64,000 bases of DNA from UBA8437 sp963582065 (GCA_963582065.1 CAUZRQ010000004.1:1-64000), one strand, 5' to 3'. Counted from the first letter of the stretch, positions 42,649 through 50,990 are shown. The notes: generated by a model from the sequence alone, not told the origin. Program-made: numbers and translations.

Positions 42649-43668
42649 ATGGGTATGCGTTTCCTGCAAGTGATGTTGGCCGGGACGGGGCTTGTTCTGT
42701 CGGGAGCCGGTGTGGGGACGGCCGCTGACGGCCCCATCGCTGCGGATTCGGTTCGCGACGTGTTGAACCGCAGTGTGTCGCTGCTGCAGAAGAGTGCGGC
42801 GACCTATGTCGAGAAACGAGACTGCTTCAGCTGCCACCACCAGGGTCTGGCAGCAGTGGCCATCGCCAGGGCCCGCCGGGCCGGGTTCGCCGTCGATGCC
42901 GATTTGACGACCGAACAGTCGGATTTCACCCACGAGTATTTCAACGGGCGTGCCAAGAGAGTCCGGGTGGGCGAGGGGGTGCCGGGTGGCCCCTACAACG
43001 CCGGCTACGCGCTGTGGGGATTGCATGCTGATGGTCGCAAGCCCGATTCGGTCACCAACGACCTGGTGGCCTATCTCAAGACCAAGCACCGCCACGACGG
43101 CAGCTGGCGGATCCGCACACACCGTCCCCCGTTGGAAGACAGCCACTTCACGGCCACGGCACTGTCGCTGCAAGGGCTTCAGTTCTACGCCGGCAAGGAG
43201 GGGGCCAAGGACCTGGCCGAACGGATTCCGCGGGCAACCAGGTGGCTGTTGAAGGCCAAGGCGAAGACGAACGAGGACCACGTGTTTCGGCTGCTGGGAC
43301 TGGTGTGGGCCGGGGCCGGGAAGCAGGATGTGGAAAGACTGGCCAGTGAGCTGAAGTCGAGGCAACGACCCGACGGTGGGTGGGCGCAGCTGCCCGAGAG
43401 AAAGAGCGACTCTTACGCGACCGGCCAGACGTTGTTTGCCCTGAAGACCGCCGGGCTGAAAGTCGGCCACGAGTCCTATCAGAAGGGTTGCCGGTATTTG
43501 CTGAAGTCGGTCATGCCCGACGGATCGTGGTTGGTCACGACTCGGAGCAAGGCGATCCAGAAGTACTTCGAGTCGGGATTCCCGCACGAGAAGTCGCAGT
43601 TCATCTCGATCTGCGGTACCTGCTGGGCAACCCTGGCCCTGCTGGATTTGTTGCCAGCGGCCAGGTGA
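42649..43668 (+). CDS. Secreted squalene-cyclase-like toroid protein with CxxCH
   Basis: About 339 residues. The start at 42649 gives a signal peptide ending G-T-A-A-D-G; an ATG at 42625 is also in frame. After a helical segment comes C-F-S-C-H-H-Q near residue 62, a c-type haem motif, and then repeats of the alpha/alpha-toroid kind ('D-G-S-W-R', 'Q-R-P-D-G-G-W-A-Q-L', 'M-P-D-G-S-W-L-V-T') as in squalene-hopene cyclase and prenyltransferase families. It is too short for a cyclase and lacks the D-x-D-D motif, so it is probably not a cyclase. Function unknown. Convergent with the aldo/keto reductase, 7 bases apart. Confidence 0.7.
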   Translation: MGMRFLQVMLAGTGLVLSGAGVGTAADGPIAADSVRDVLNRSVSLLQKSAATYVEKRDCFSCHHQGLAAVAIARARRAGFAVDADLTTEQSDFTHEYFNGRAKRVRVGEGVPGGPYNAGYALWGLHADGRKPDSVTNDLVAYLKTKHRHDGSWRIRTHRPPLEDSHFTATALSLQGLQFYAGKEGAKDLAERIPRATRWLLKAKAKTNEDHVFRLLGLVWAGAGKQDVERLASELKSRQRPDGGWAQLPERKSDSYATGQTLFALKTAGLKVGHESYQKGCRYLLKSVMPDGSWLVTTRSKAIQKYFESGFPHEKSQFISICGTCWATLALLDLLPAAR

Positions 43669-43675
43669 CCCCTGG

Positions 43676-44695
43676 TCACTCGCGGTACTCGTCCCCACAG
43701 TCGCCGATGCTGGCCAGCAGGTCGTGGTGGCCCTCGGTGGCCCCGTCGATCACCGACCAGTCCTGTTCGTCGAGCGTGAAGTCGAACACGCGGGCGTTTT
43801 CGGACCGGTGTTCGCTGAGCCCCAGCCGGCATCCGACGATCACGCCGGCGACGTGGTCCTGGTCGAGAATCGCGCGGGTGGCCACGTTGGCCAGGCCGAC
43901 TCCGTGCCGCTCGGCGACCGTTGACAGGCTGCTCAGCAGCCGCTGGAACAGCTCCCACTCGCCCCAGGCATCGATCATCCGCTTGTACTTCTTCTTCGAA
44001 TTCGTCTCGAGGTCCGTCGACCTCGGCTCGTGGCTGCCGATGTACTGTTCGGAGATCAGTCCGCCGCACAGCGTGCCGTAGCTCAGGAAACGGATGTCGT
44101 GCTCCCGGCAGACGGCCAACTGCTCGCGTTCGGGGCGGCGGTCGACCAGGCTGTACTGGACCTGGTTGGAGATCACCCGGATACCCGCCTCGACGATGCG
44201 GGCCAGGTGGACCGAGTCGAAGTTGGTCAGGGCCAGGTGCCCGATGCGGCCCTCGGCCTGCATGTCGGCCATGTGGCCCAGCGCATCGAGGTAGCGGGGA
44301 TCGTCGTAGTCCCACCAGTGGAACTGCAGGACGTCCAGGCAGTCGACGTCCATCCGTCTCAGCGAGATCCCGACCGCCTGTTCCACCACGTCACGGCCCA
44401 TCGGTCCCGGCGAGGGGCACCACTTGGTCATGGCCTGGACAGCGCTGGCCGCCTGGTCGCCACGTCGGTCGCGGAGCCTGCGTCGAAACTCGCCGTAGAT
44501 CTCTTCGGCCGGCCCGTAGTGGTCGGCCATGTCGAGGGTGGTGTAGCCGTCGTCGAGGTAATCGAACAGCGACTCGATGGCGGCCTCGTCGTCGATCCGG
44601 CCGTGCCCGCCCGAGAGTTGCCAGAGACCCACCGGGAGCGGACAGATAGAGAAGCCGTCTCCGAGTTCGCGACGGTCGTCGGCGGAGATTGGCAT
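43676..44695 (-). CDS. Aldo/keto reductase
   Basis: TIM-barrel oxidoreductase of about 339 residues, NADPH-dependent. Seen: 'T-T-L-D-M-A-D-H-Y-G-P-A-E' with the catalytic Asp and Tyr (D-x-A-D-x-Y-G), 'L-D-V-L-Q-F-H-W-W' with the His, 'S-N-Q-V-Q-Y-S-L', and 'I-V-G-C-R' at the cofactor end. The catalytic Lys is expected near 'M-T-K-W-C'. The start at 44695 was chosen for the usual N terminus; the frame is open further upstream into the divergent gene with no sensible protein. Substrate unknown. Divergent from the D-aminoacylase gene. Confidence 0.88.
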   Translation of the reverse strand: MPISADDRRELGDGFSICPLPVGLWQLSGGHGRIDDEAAIESLFDYLDDGYTTLDMADHYGPAEEIYGEFRRRLRDRRGDQAASAVQAMTKWCPSPGPMGRDVVEQAVGISLRRMDVDCLDVLQFHWWDYDDPRYLDALGHMADMQAEGRIGHLALTNFDSVHLARIVEAGIRVISNQVQYSLVDRRPEREQLAVCREHDIRFLSYGTLCGGLISEQYIGSHEPRSTDLETNSKKKYKRMIDAWGEWELFQRLLSSLSTVAERHGVGLANVATRAILDQDHVAGVIVGCRLGLSEHRSENARVFDFTLDEQDWSVIDGATEGHHDLLASIGDCGDEYRE

Positions 44696-44860
44696 GAATC
44701 GGTGAACGGGAAGGCTGTTGGCGGTGAGGACTTGAGGGACACTGTTGCCGGTGACCGTCGTTGATACAATGGCGACGTCGGCACGCATTGCAGCCCGCTG
44801 TGAGGTCGGGGTCAAGTGCGGCTGGAAAAGCGGTGCCGAGAAGCAGCAGGGAGACGACAG

Positions 44861-46444
44861 ATGCAACGCTTGGGGCTGATGGCGATCGTGCTCATCTCGT
44901 GGCTGAGCGGCCCGGTGATGTCGGCAGAACCCGTGGCGGCCGACGTTTTGTTGGAGGGGGGCGAGATTCATGACGGGACGGGCCGGCCCGGAGTGATCGG
45001 CGACGTGGCGATTCGCGGTGGGAAGGTCGTCGCAGTGGGGACCTTCAAGACGAGGTCGGTCGAGTGGAGGCTGGACTGCCATGGGCTGGTGGTGATGCCC
45101 GGCGCCATCGACCTGCACAATCACAGCGATCGACAGGTGGTCGATGCGAAGACGCGGGCCAACATCAACTACCTGATGCAGGGGTGCACGACCGTCGTCA
45201 CCGGCAACTGCGGGTCGGGGCCGGTCGATGTCGGCGAGTACTACTCGAAAATCAACCGGGCGGGAGCCGGGACCAACGTGATCCATCTGCTGCCTCAGGG
45301 GTCTCTGCGACGTGGGGTCGTCGGCACCGATCGCCGGGCGGCCACCAAGGAGGAACTCGAGGAGATGCTGGCCCTGGTTGAGAAGGCGATGGCCGCCGGG
45401 GCGTGGGGAATGTCGACCGGGCTGATCTATGTGCCGGGGACCTATGCCGACACCGACGAACTGGTGGCATTGGCCCAGGTGGTGGCCCGGCACAAGGGGA
45501 TCTACGCCAGCCACATTCGCAACGAGAATGTGCGGTTGCTCAAGGCGGTCGACGAGGCGATGGAGATCGGGCGGCGAGCCGGATTGCCGGTGCACGTGTC
45601 GCACTTCAAGTCCAGCGGCCGCGAGTCGTGGGGTCTGGTCAGGCGCGCGGCAAAGCGGATCGCCGCGGCCAGGAAGGACGGCCAGGTGGTCACCGCCGAT
45701 CAGTATCCCTATGTCGCCTCGAGCACCTCGCTGGATGCGACGGTGATTCCGACCTGGGCGCGAGCCGGCGGGCGCAAGGAACTGATCCGCCGACTCGACG
45801 ACAAGGAGATCGGCCAGCGGATCCGGACGGCGATCGCCGAGAACCTGAGCCGCAAGGAGAACGGCCGTGTGCTGAAGATCGCCCGTTATTCGCCTCGGTC
45901 CGACTGGGTTGGAAAGAGCGTGGCCGAGATTGCCGAGGGTGAGAAGCTGACGACCGTCGAGGTGGCCGTGCAGGTGGCCAGGAATGGCGGAGCGGCCATC
46001 GTGAACTTCAGCATGAGCGAGGAGGATGTGCGGCACATCATGCGGGTGCGGTGGGTGGCAACCGCGTCGGATGGCCGGGCCTACCTGCCCGGTGCCGACC
46101 GCCCGCACCCCCGCAGTTACGGCACGTTCGCCCGGAAGCTGGGACACTACGCGATCCGGGAAAAGGTGCTCGGTCTGCCAGCGGCTGTTCGCAGCATGAC
46201 CGGGTTGCCGGCCGAGATTCTCGGCCTGAAGGATCGCGGCGTGCTGCGGGCCGGTTCGGTGGCCGACGTGGCGGTGTTCGATCCCAAGGCGATTCGCGAC
46301 GTCGCCACGTTCGAGGATCCTCACCAGTATTCCGAGGGGTTTCACTACGTGTTCGTCAACGGCACGCCGGCCGTCTTTCGAGGAAAACCGACCGGGGCTC
46401 TGGCGGGTCGGGCGGTGGTGCACGGGCAGGAGCAGGAGAAGTGA
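44861..46444 (+). CDS. Secreted D-aminoacylase (N-acyl-D-amino-acid deacylase) family amidohydrolase
   Basis: About 527 residues. The ATG at 44861 has AGGGAG 7 bases upstream and gives a signal peptide ending V-M-S-A-E, so the protein is exported. Seen: metal site D-L-H-N-H-S-D, 'T-G-N-C-G-S-G-P' with the zinc Cys, 'Y-A-S-H-I-R-N-E' and 'H-V-S-H-F-K-S-S-G', plus the closing 'G-V-L-R-A-G-S-V-A-D-V-A-V-F-D'. The family hydrolyses N-acyl-D-amino acids; some planctomycete members are annotated only as amidohydrolases. Its stop overlaps the GTG start of mfnB by 4 bases, an unexpected partner. Confidence 0.88.
   Translation: MQRLGLMAIVLISWLSGPVMSAEPVAADVLLEGGEIHDGTGRPGVIGDVAIRGGKVVAVGTFKTRSVEWRLDCHGLVVMPGAIDLHNHSDRQVVDAKTRANINYLMQGCTTVVTGNCGSGPVDVGEYYSKINRAGAGTNVIHLLPQGSLRRGVVGTDRRAATKEELEEMLALVEKAMAAGAWGMSTGLIYVPGTYADTDELVALAQVVARHKGIYASHIRNENVRLLKAVDEAMEIGRRAGLPVHVSHFKSSGRESWGLVRRAAKRIAAARKDGQVVTADQYPYVASSTSLDATVIPTWARAGGRKELIRRLDDKEIGQRIRTAIAENLSRKENGRVLKIARYSPRSDWVGKSVAEIAEGEKLTTVEVAVQVARNGGAAIVNFSMSEEDVRHIMRVRWVATASDGRAYLPGADRPHPRSYGTFARKLGHYAIREKVLGLPAAVRSMTGLPAEILGLKDRGVLRAGSVADVAVFDPKAIRDVATFEDPHQYSEGFHYVFVNGTPAVFRGKPTGALAGRAVVHGQEQEK
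46428..46432 (+). promoter_or_regulatory. Ribosome binding site deciding the mfnB GTG start
   Basis: AGGAG lies 8 bases before GTG 46441 (a second AGGAG at 46434-46438 is too close). The GTG overlaps the upstream TGA (GTGA), and the protein from here matches the family N terminus. Confidence 0.65.
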
Positions 46445-47184
46445 GCGGCGGAGCCGTGGGGTTGCTGGTGAGTGTGCGGTCGGTTGAGGAGGCCCGCGCG
46501 GCGGTCGAGGGCGGGTGCGCGGTGCTGGACGTCAAGGAGCCGTTGCGGGGGCCACTGGGGATGGCCGATCCGCAGGTGATCCGCGACTCCGTCGAATTCG
46601 GGCGTGCGGCGGGGGTGGCCACGAGCATGGCGTTGGGTGAGGTGGTGGAGTGGACGGACGAGGCGGCCGCGGCGTTTGACGGACCGCGGGTCGACTTCGC
46701 CAAGCTCGGACTCTCGGCCGCAGACCGGTACTCGGATTGGTCGGCCCGTTGGCGGAACCTGAGAGGCCGCCTGGGCAGAGTGGACCGGTGGATCGCGGTG
46801 GCCTACGCCGACTCGGAGCGCTGCGGGGCTCCGGAGGTCGAGGAGGTGGTCGTCGCGGCGGTCGCGTCGGAATGTGCCGGTGTGCTGATCGACACCTGGG
46901 ACAAGTCCGGCGGGCGGCTGGTCGATCACCTGTCGACCGAGCAGCTCGAAACGGTCCGGGCCACGACACGGGAGGCGGGGCTGCTGCTGGCGCTGGCCGG
47001 CCGGGTGTCGGTGGAAGATCTGTCCGAGGTGGCTGCAATCGGGCCCGACCTGGTCGCCGTTCGCTCGGCGGCGTGCCGCGACGGGCGCCGCGACCTGGAG
47101 GTCGAGGCCGGGCGGGTCAGGGAACTGGTGGAATCCCTTGAAGTCGCCAGCGGATCGGCTGCGGTGTGGCGGCTCGCAGGTTGA
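46441..47184 (+). CDS. mfnB: (5-formylfuran-3-yl)methyl phosphate synthase-like (MfnB, UPF0264)
   Basis: Cytoplasmic protein of 247 residues matching the MfnB/UPF0264 family, which in methanogens makes the furan phosphate precursor of methanofuran from two glyceraldehyde-3-P. Seen: 'L-L-V-S-V-R-S-V-E-E-A-R' start, Lys32 in 'V-L-D-V-K-E-P' and Lys88 in 'F-A-K-L-G', the two catalytic Lys positions, 'A-Y-A-D-S-E-R', 'I-D-T-W-D-K', and 'L-A-G-R-V-S'. Homologues are known in methylotrophs and Planctomycetes next to H4MPT-linked C1 genes. GTG start overlaps the D-aminoacylase stop. The 3' end overlaps a convergent MfnE-like kinase by 68 bases, a second gene of the same pathway family. Confidence 0.85.
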   Translation: MSGGAVGLLVSVRSVEEARAAVEGGCAVLDVKEPLRGPLGMADPQVIRDSVEFGRAAGVATSMALGEVVEWTDEAAAAFDGPRVDFAKLGLSAADRYSDWSARWRNLRGRLGRVDRWIAVAYADSERCGAPEVEEVVVAAVASECAGVLIDTWDKSGGRLVDHLSTEQLETVRATTREAGLLLALAGRVSVEDLSEVAAIGPDLVAVRSAACRDGRRDLEVEAGRVRELVESLEVASGSAAVWRLAG

Positions 47185-47752
47185 CCCAGTCGACAGCGGG
47201 CAACTGGCCTGCCCACGTGGCCAGGTGTTCGTCGATCAGCCCCGCATCGGCCATCACGACGGGATCGTGATCGGCCGGGAGATCGATCGACTTGATCAGT
47301 GTCAACCGCGAGGCGGGCCATGTGCGGGCGATCCAGCCGGCGATCGTGTCGCTGGCGGCCTGCCAGGTGTGGGGCAACGCGAGAGCCTCCAGCGGCTCCC
47401 GGGCGGCCAGGAACGTGCCGCAGTCGAGAACCGGGCAGTGGCCCTGCGTCCAGGCTTCGCCGGCCTGGGCGTGGTCGGAGACGATCTTGGCACCAGGCAA
47501 CAGCGTGACCAGCAGTTGCGCGTTGAGGGTCATGGCGTGGATGGCCAGGGCGTGGGCAATGTCGTCGTCGAAAGCGTGCGCCTGATGCCAGTCGCGGACG
47601 ATGTCGGCTGCGGCACCACCTCCGACAATCAGCAGTGGCCGCCGGGTGGGTGAGGCCGCAAGCAGGTCGGCCAGTCGATGAGGCATCTCGGGCCAACTCA
47701 ACAGGCTGCCACCCAGCTTGACGATGTGGACCCGTGTCGCATCTGGGGGCAT
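47117..47752 (-). CDS. Amino-acid-kinase family protein, MfnE-like
   Basis: 211 residues of the amino acid kinase (carbamate/uridylate kinase-like) fold. Seen: V-K-L-G-G-S-L at the start, 'L-I-V-G-G-G-A-A-A-D-I-V', 'H-T-W-Q-A-A-S-D-T-I-A-G-W-I-A', and 'L-I-K-S-I-D'. MfnE phosphorylates aminomethylfuran phosphate in methanofuran synthesis, and kinases of this short form accompany H4MPT/methanofuran genes in methylotrophs and Planctomycetes; that placement here, tail-to-tail with mfnB, is the main support. Last gene of the (-) run hisI-hisG-kinase, 18 bases after hisG. The phosphate acceptor is inferred. Confidence 0.72.
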   Translation of the reverse strand: MPPDATRVHIVKLGGSLLSWPEMPHRLADLLAASPTRRPLLIVGGGAAADIVRDWHQAHAFDDDIAHALAIHAMTLNAQLLVTLLPGAKIVSDHAQAGEAWTQGHCPVLDCGTFLAAREPLEALALPHTWQAASDTIAGWIARTWPASRLTLIKSIDLPADHDPVVMADAGLIDEHLATWAGQLPAVDWVNLRAATPQPIRWRLQGIPPVP

Positions 47753-47770
47753 CGACGCCTCGCGATCGGC

Positions 47771-48673
47771 TCAGTCGATGATCTTGTTGATCGGGTACTC
47801 GACGATGCCGCGAGCGCCTGCGGCCTTGAGCACGGGGATCATCAGTCGCACGGTGGTTTCGTCGAGGATCGTGTTGACGGCCACCCAGTCGGGGTCCGAG
47901 AGGGACGAGACAGTGGGTTGCTGAAGAGCCGGGAGCTGTTCGAGAATCGTGGGCAGATCGACGCGGCGGACGTTCATCATCAGACCCGCCTTGCCCTCGG
48001 CGTCCAGGCACGACTGCAGCATCAGCGCGATGTTTTCCAGCTTGTTCTTCTTCCACTCGTCGGCGACGGAGTCGTGGTTGGCAATCAGCCGGGGGGAACT
48101 TTCGATCACCGTGTCGACGATCCGCAGGTTGTTGGCTTGCAGCGAACTGCCGGTTTCGGTCACCTCGACGATCGCGTCGGCCAGTTGCGGGGGTTTGACC
48201 TCGGTGGCTCCCCACGAGAACTCGACGATCGCCTCGACACCGTGCTCGGCCAGATAGTTGCGGGTCAGCCCGACTGCCTCGGTGGCGATCCGCTTGCCGG
48301 CCAGGTCGGTGACCGACTGGATCTCGGAATCCTCGGGAACGGCCAGCACCCAGCGGACCTTGCGGCGGCTGACCTTCGAGAACACCATCTCGCAGATCTC
48401 GACCACGTTGGCCTGCGTCTCCAGCACCCAGTCGTGGCCGGTGATGCCGGCATCGAGAATGCCCTGCTCGACGTAGCGGGCCATTTCCTGGGCCCGGATC
48501 AGCAGGCACTCGATCTCGGGATCGTCGATCGTGGGGTAATAGGAACGTGAGGAAAAGCGGATGTTGTAGCCGGCCTGGCTGAACAACTTCGCGGTTGACT
48601 CCTGCAGGCTGCCTGCGGGAATTCCGAGCTTGAGGACCTGCGAGGCGGCGTCGTTGGTGGTGGAATCGGTCAT
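47771..48673 (-). CDS. hisG: ATP phosphoribosyltransferase, long form
   Basis: 300 residues; condenses ATP with PRPP in the first step of histidine synthesis. Seen: 'L-K-L-G-I-P-A-G-S-L' start, 'D-A-G-I-T-G-H-D-W', 'K-R-I-A-T-E', the PRPP-binding segment 'D-A-I-V-E-V-T-E-T-G-S-S-L', and a C-terminal regulatory domain ('I-V-E-Y-P-I-N-K-I') that marks the long form, which binds histidine for feedback and does not need HisZ. Start at 48673; 4 bases after the hisI stop. The frame is open upstream into hisI but not coding. Confidence 0.93.
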   Translation of the reverse strand: MTDSTTNDAASQVLKLGIPAGSLQESTAKLFSQAGYNIRFSSRSYYPTIDDPEIECLLIRAQEMARYVEQGILDAGITGHDWVLETQANVVEICEMVFSKVSRRKVRWVLAVPEDSEIQSVTDLAGKRIATEAVGLTRNYLAEHGVEAIVEFSWGATEVKPPQLADAIVEVTETGSSLQANNLRIVDTVIESSPRLIANHDSVADEWKKNKLENIALMLQSCLDAEGKAGLMMNVRRVDLPTILEQLPALQQPTVSSLSDPDWVAVNTILDETTVRLMIPVLKAAGARGIVEYPINKIID

Positions 48674-48677
48674 GGTT

Positions 48678-49064
48678 TCAGCTGCTTGCCTTGTAGACCT
48701 CGGCCGGGTCAAACACCCGCTCGCCGATGACCGTGACATCACCGCTTTGAGGGTCGACCTGTCGAAAGAAGCAACTGCGATATCCTTCGTGGCAGGCCGC
48801 TCCGCCGTGCTGGGTCACCGTCACCAGCAACGTGTCGGCATCACAGTCGTAGTAGATCGCCTTGACCTCCTGGTAGTTCCCGCTCTCCTCGCCCTTGCGC
48901 CACAGCTTGTCACGGCTGCGACTGTAGTAACACACCCGTCCGGTCTGACAGGTTTCCTGCCAGGCCTCCTGGTTCATGTAGGCCAGCATCAGCACCGCGC
49001 CGTCGTCGGCGTCCTGCGCGATGACGGGAATCAGGTCGGACTTGGTGAAATCGGGTCCGCTCAC
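48678..49064 (-). CDS. hisI: Phosphoribosyl-AMP cyclohydrolase
   Basis: 128 residues, stand-alone HisI without the HisE pyrophosphohydrolase domain. Seen: 'D-G-A-V-L-M-L-A-Y-M-N', 'S-R-S-R-D-K-L-W-R-K-G-E-E-S-G', 'D-C-D-A-D' metal site, 'C-H-E-G-Y-R-S-C-F-F-R'. GTG start at 49064 with GGAG about 12 bases upstream; length then fits the family exactly. First gene of hisI-hisG-kinase; it is divergent from cysC over 263 bases. Confidence 0.93.
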   Translation of the reverse strand: MSGPDFTKSDLIPVIAQDADDGAVLMLAYMNQEAWQETCQTGRVCYYSRSRDKLWRKGEESGNYQEVKAIYYDCDADTLLVTVTQHGGAACHEGYRSCFFRQVDPQSGDVTVIGERVFDPAEVYKASS

Positions 49065-49217
49065 GAGACACTTGTCTCCAGGATGGTGAGATTGGGGCCA
49101 TCCCGTGACCCGAAAACGGGGTGGGCGACCTTGGTCGTGCGAACAATCCAAACTAGCAGCTTGGTGGGGTGTTCACCAGTGGAGTGTTTTGGGTGGGGTG
49201 TGCTCGGGGTGGTCGGC

Positions 49218-49246
49218 TTTCCAGTACGGGGAGTGTGCTCTAGTAT
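49218..49246 (+). promoter_or_regulatory. Candidate promoter for cysC
   Basis: TTTCCA (49218-49223) and TAGTAT (49241-49246) are 17 bases apart, both 4/6 matches, in the gap between hisI and cysC. The leader would be about 75 bases. Confidence 0.4.
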
Positions 49247-49327
49247 CAGGTCTGCTCGCGGTCGGCGGCGTTGTGGTTGTCGGTTGGAGACGAGAAATCC
49301 GAGAGGCAGACGGGAGCGTTCGAGAAG

Positions 49328-49945
49328 ATGAACGAACAAAAAGCGATCAACATCACCTGGCACGAGACGCGAGTCGATCGCGCGGCGCGCGAGCAGCTCT
49401 CGGGACACCGTGGGGCGGTGATTTGGTTCACGGGCCTGAGTGCATCGGGCAAGAGCACCGTGGCCAACGAGGTGGACCACATGCTGTACGCCAGGGGCAA
49501 AAAGACATATGTGCTGGATGGCGACAACGTTCGACATGGGCTCAACAAGAACCTCGGCTTCACCGCCGAGGACCGGGCCGAGAACATCCGGCGGATCGGG
49601 GAAGTCGCCAAGTTGTTCGTCGATTCGGGCACCTTCGCCCTGACCGCCTTCATTTCGCCCTATGCCGCCGATCGTCAACAGGCCAGGGAACTGATGGAAG
49701 AGGGTGAGTTCATCGAGGTGTATGTCAACGCCTCGCTGGAGACATGTGAAACGCGTGACCCGAAGGGACTGTACGCCAAGGCACGAGCTGGTGAGATCAA
49801 GGGGTTCACCGGAATCGATGATCCGTACGAGGCCCCTGAAGCAGCCGACCTTGTCCTGGACGCGGATGAGAAAGGTGTCGAGGAACTGGCGGCCGAGGTC
49901 GTGGATTTTCTCGAGTTGAACGGATACCTGTCGCTGTCGCTGTAG
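49328..49945 (+). CDS. cysC: Adenylylsulfate (APS) kinase
   Basis: 205 residues; phosphorylates APS to PAPS, used for assimilation or as the donor for sulfated polysaccharides. Seen: P-loop G-L-S-A-S-G-K-S-T, 'L-D-G-D-N-V-R-H-G-L-N', 'R-A-E-N-I-R-R-I-G-E-V', 'F-I-S-P-Y' and 'G-F-T-G-I-D-D-P-Y-E-A-P'. Stand-alone, not fused to CysN. Start at 49328 gives the normal length. No cysD/N/H nearby. A convincing terminator follows. Confidence 0.95.
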   Translation: MNEQKAINITWHETRVDRAAREQLSGHRGAVIWFTGLSASGKSTVANEVDHMLYARGKKTYVLDGDNVRHGLNKNLGFTAEDRAENIRRIGEVAKLFVDSGTFALTAFISPYAADRQQARELMEEGEFIEVYVNASLETCETRDPKGLYAKARAGEIKGFTGIDDPYEAPEAADLVLDADEKGVEELAAEVVDFLELNGYLSLSL

Positions 49946-49959
49946 GTGTTGGTTCGCCC

Positions 49960-50008
49960 AAGAACGGGCCCCCGGTTCTGGACGGGAATTCCGGGGTCGT
50001 TCTTTTTT
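49960..50008 (+). terminator. Intrinsic terminator after cysC
   Basis: The arm at 49960-49975 (AAGAACGGGCCCCCGG) pairs with CCGGGGTCGTTCTT at 49991-50004 in two helices of 7 and 6 bp with a small internal loop, and is followed by a T-run to 50008. It lies 14 bases after the cysC stop. The rest of the gap to 50234 is AT-richer than usual, with TTGATT at 50029 and TAGTATAC at 50056 that may drive the next gene, at non-ideal spacing. Confidence 0.75.
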
Positions 50009-50234
50009 GGCTTTTTTCGAATTGGTGCTTGATTCTTTCCTGCAAGGGTGCTAAGTAGTATACAACTGTTTACATTACTCGAGTCGGTTGGGTGGAAAGG
50101 ACACCCGAAACCGACAACCAACACATTGGCGAATCCGGCTGCGGTGTGCACCGTCTCGCCCGTTGATGCTGCCGGAGGCAGCACGGTGTGTGGTGAGGCG
50201 AAGTGAGGGTTTTTTGCGAGGAAAGGAATGACGC

Positions 50235-50990
50235 ATGAACCACAACACACTCGGATGGGGACAATCAAGAGGAACTCTCGGACGCCGGACCAGCCCGAGC
50301 CGACGCTCGGGCCGCGGTCTGACGAATCGACTTCCGCGAGTTCTGTTGGCGAGCCTGGGCCTGGCGATGCTGGGGGTCACGGCAATGTGGTCGGAGGCAG
50401 CGACGGCCAGGGAGGCTCGCGGTCTGACCAGACAGCCGACGCGGACACCGTCTACCCCTTTGGTGTCGACGGTGATTTCGGTTGCACCCGACCCCCGGGG
50501 ATCGATGGGGTCTGGTCGACAGTCGAAACTTTCGGCGTCGGTGATGCCGGTGAGGATCTTGCCGATCGAGCCGGTGGCTGTTCGGGAGGCGATCCAGGAC
50601 GAAGCCGGCAGCCAGACTCCGGCGAAGCCCAGGCCGACGGCGAAGCCCAGGCCGACGGCGAAGCCCAAGCCGGCCGCGAAGCCTCGAGGTCGACTGCCGA
50701 GATTTTTTGGGAAGGTGGGAGTGAGTGCGGTCCAGAAGCGACGGATCTACTCGATTCAGGCGACGTATCGCCAACGGGTCGAGGCATTGAACCGGCAGCT
50801 TGAGGAACTGAGAACTCGGGAACGGAAGGAGCTCCTCGAGACACTCACATCGTTGCAGAAGCAGCGGTTGGCCGAATTGATTCGGATGGCCGACTTGGCC
50901 CGCAAGGCCCGGTTGCGGGCACGGCAGCAGCGGAAGTCCTCACCGAAGTCTCCAAAGAAGCCGGTGCCGGGAGGGCCCGGAATCCGCTGA
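50235..50990 (+). CDS. Secreted basic protein with A-K-P-R-P-T repeats
   Basis: 251 residues, no family recognised. A basic N terminus precedes one hydrophobic segment (about 34-54), so it is exported or anchored. Residues about 125-155 are Lys/Pro repeats made by an 18-base tandem repeat. The last 90 residues form a charged amphipathic helix ('Q-A-T-Y-R-Q-R-V-E-A-L-N-R-Q-L' and 'L-T-S-L-Q-K-Q-R-L') followed by an Arg/Lys/Pro tail. That end resembles small secreted planctomycete proteins with a Spy/CpxP-like helix ('I-x-x-I-x-x-x-Y-x-x-x-x-x-x-L'), but the match is loose. A competing frame over the same bases (50228-50803) is more acidic and has no signal. ATG at 50235 lies after GAGGAAAGG. 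Confidence 0.6.
   Translation: MNHNTLGWGQSRGTLGRRTSPSRRSGRGLTNRLPRVLLASLGLAMLGVTAMWSEAATAREARGLTRQPTRTPSTPLVSTVISVAPDPRGSMGSGRQSKLSASVMPVRILPIEPVAVREAIQDEAGSQTPAKPRPTAKPRPTAKPKPAAKPRGRLPRFFGKVGVSAVQKRRIYSIQATYRQRVEALNRQLEELRTRERKELLETLTSLQKQRLAELIRMADLARKARLRARQQRKSSPKSPKKPVPGGPGIR
50621..50674 (+). repeat. 18-base tandem repeat, three copies
   Basis: Unit GGCGAAGCCCAGGCCGAC: two perfect copies (50621-50638, 50639-50656), a third with two changes (50657-50674) and a partial fourth. It keeps the frame and encodes A-K-P-R-P-T/A-K-P-K-P-A. Confidence 0.9.

Noticed and set aside
44696..46423. Long N-terminal extension of the aldo/keto reductase
   Set aside because: The frame stays open for 1.7 kb upstream but is antisense to the D-aminoacylase; a family-typical start exists at 44695.
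46926..48509. 527-codon minus-strand frame over the mfnB, kinase and hisG region
   Set aside because: hisG and the kinase are in another frame with full motifs; this frame is Arg/Pro-rich noise.
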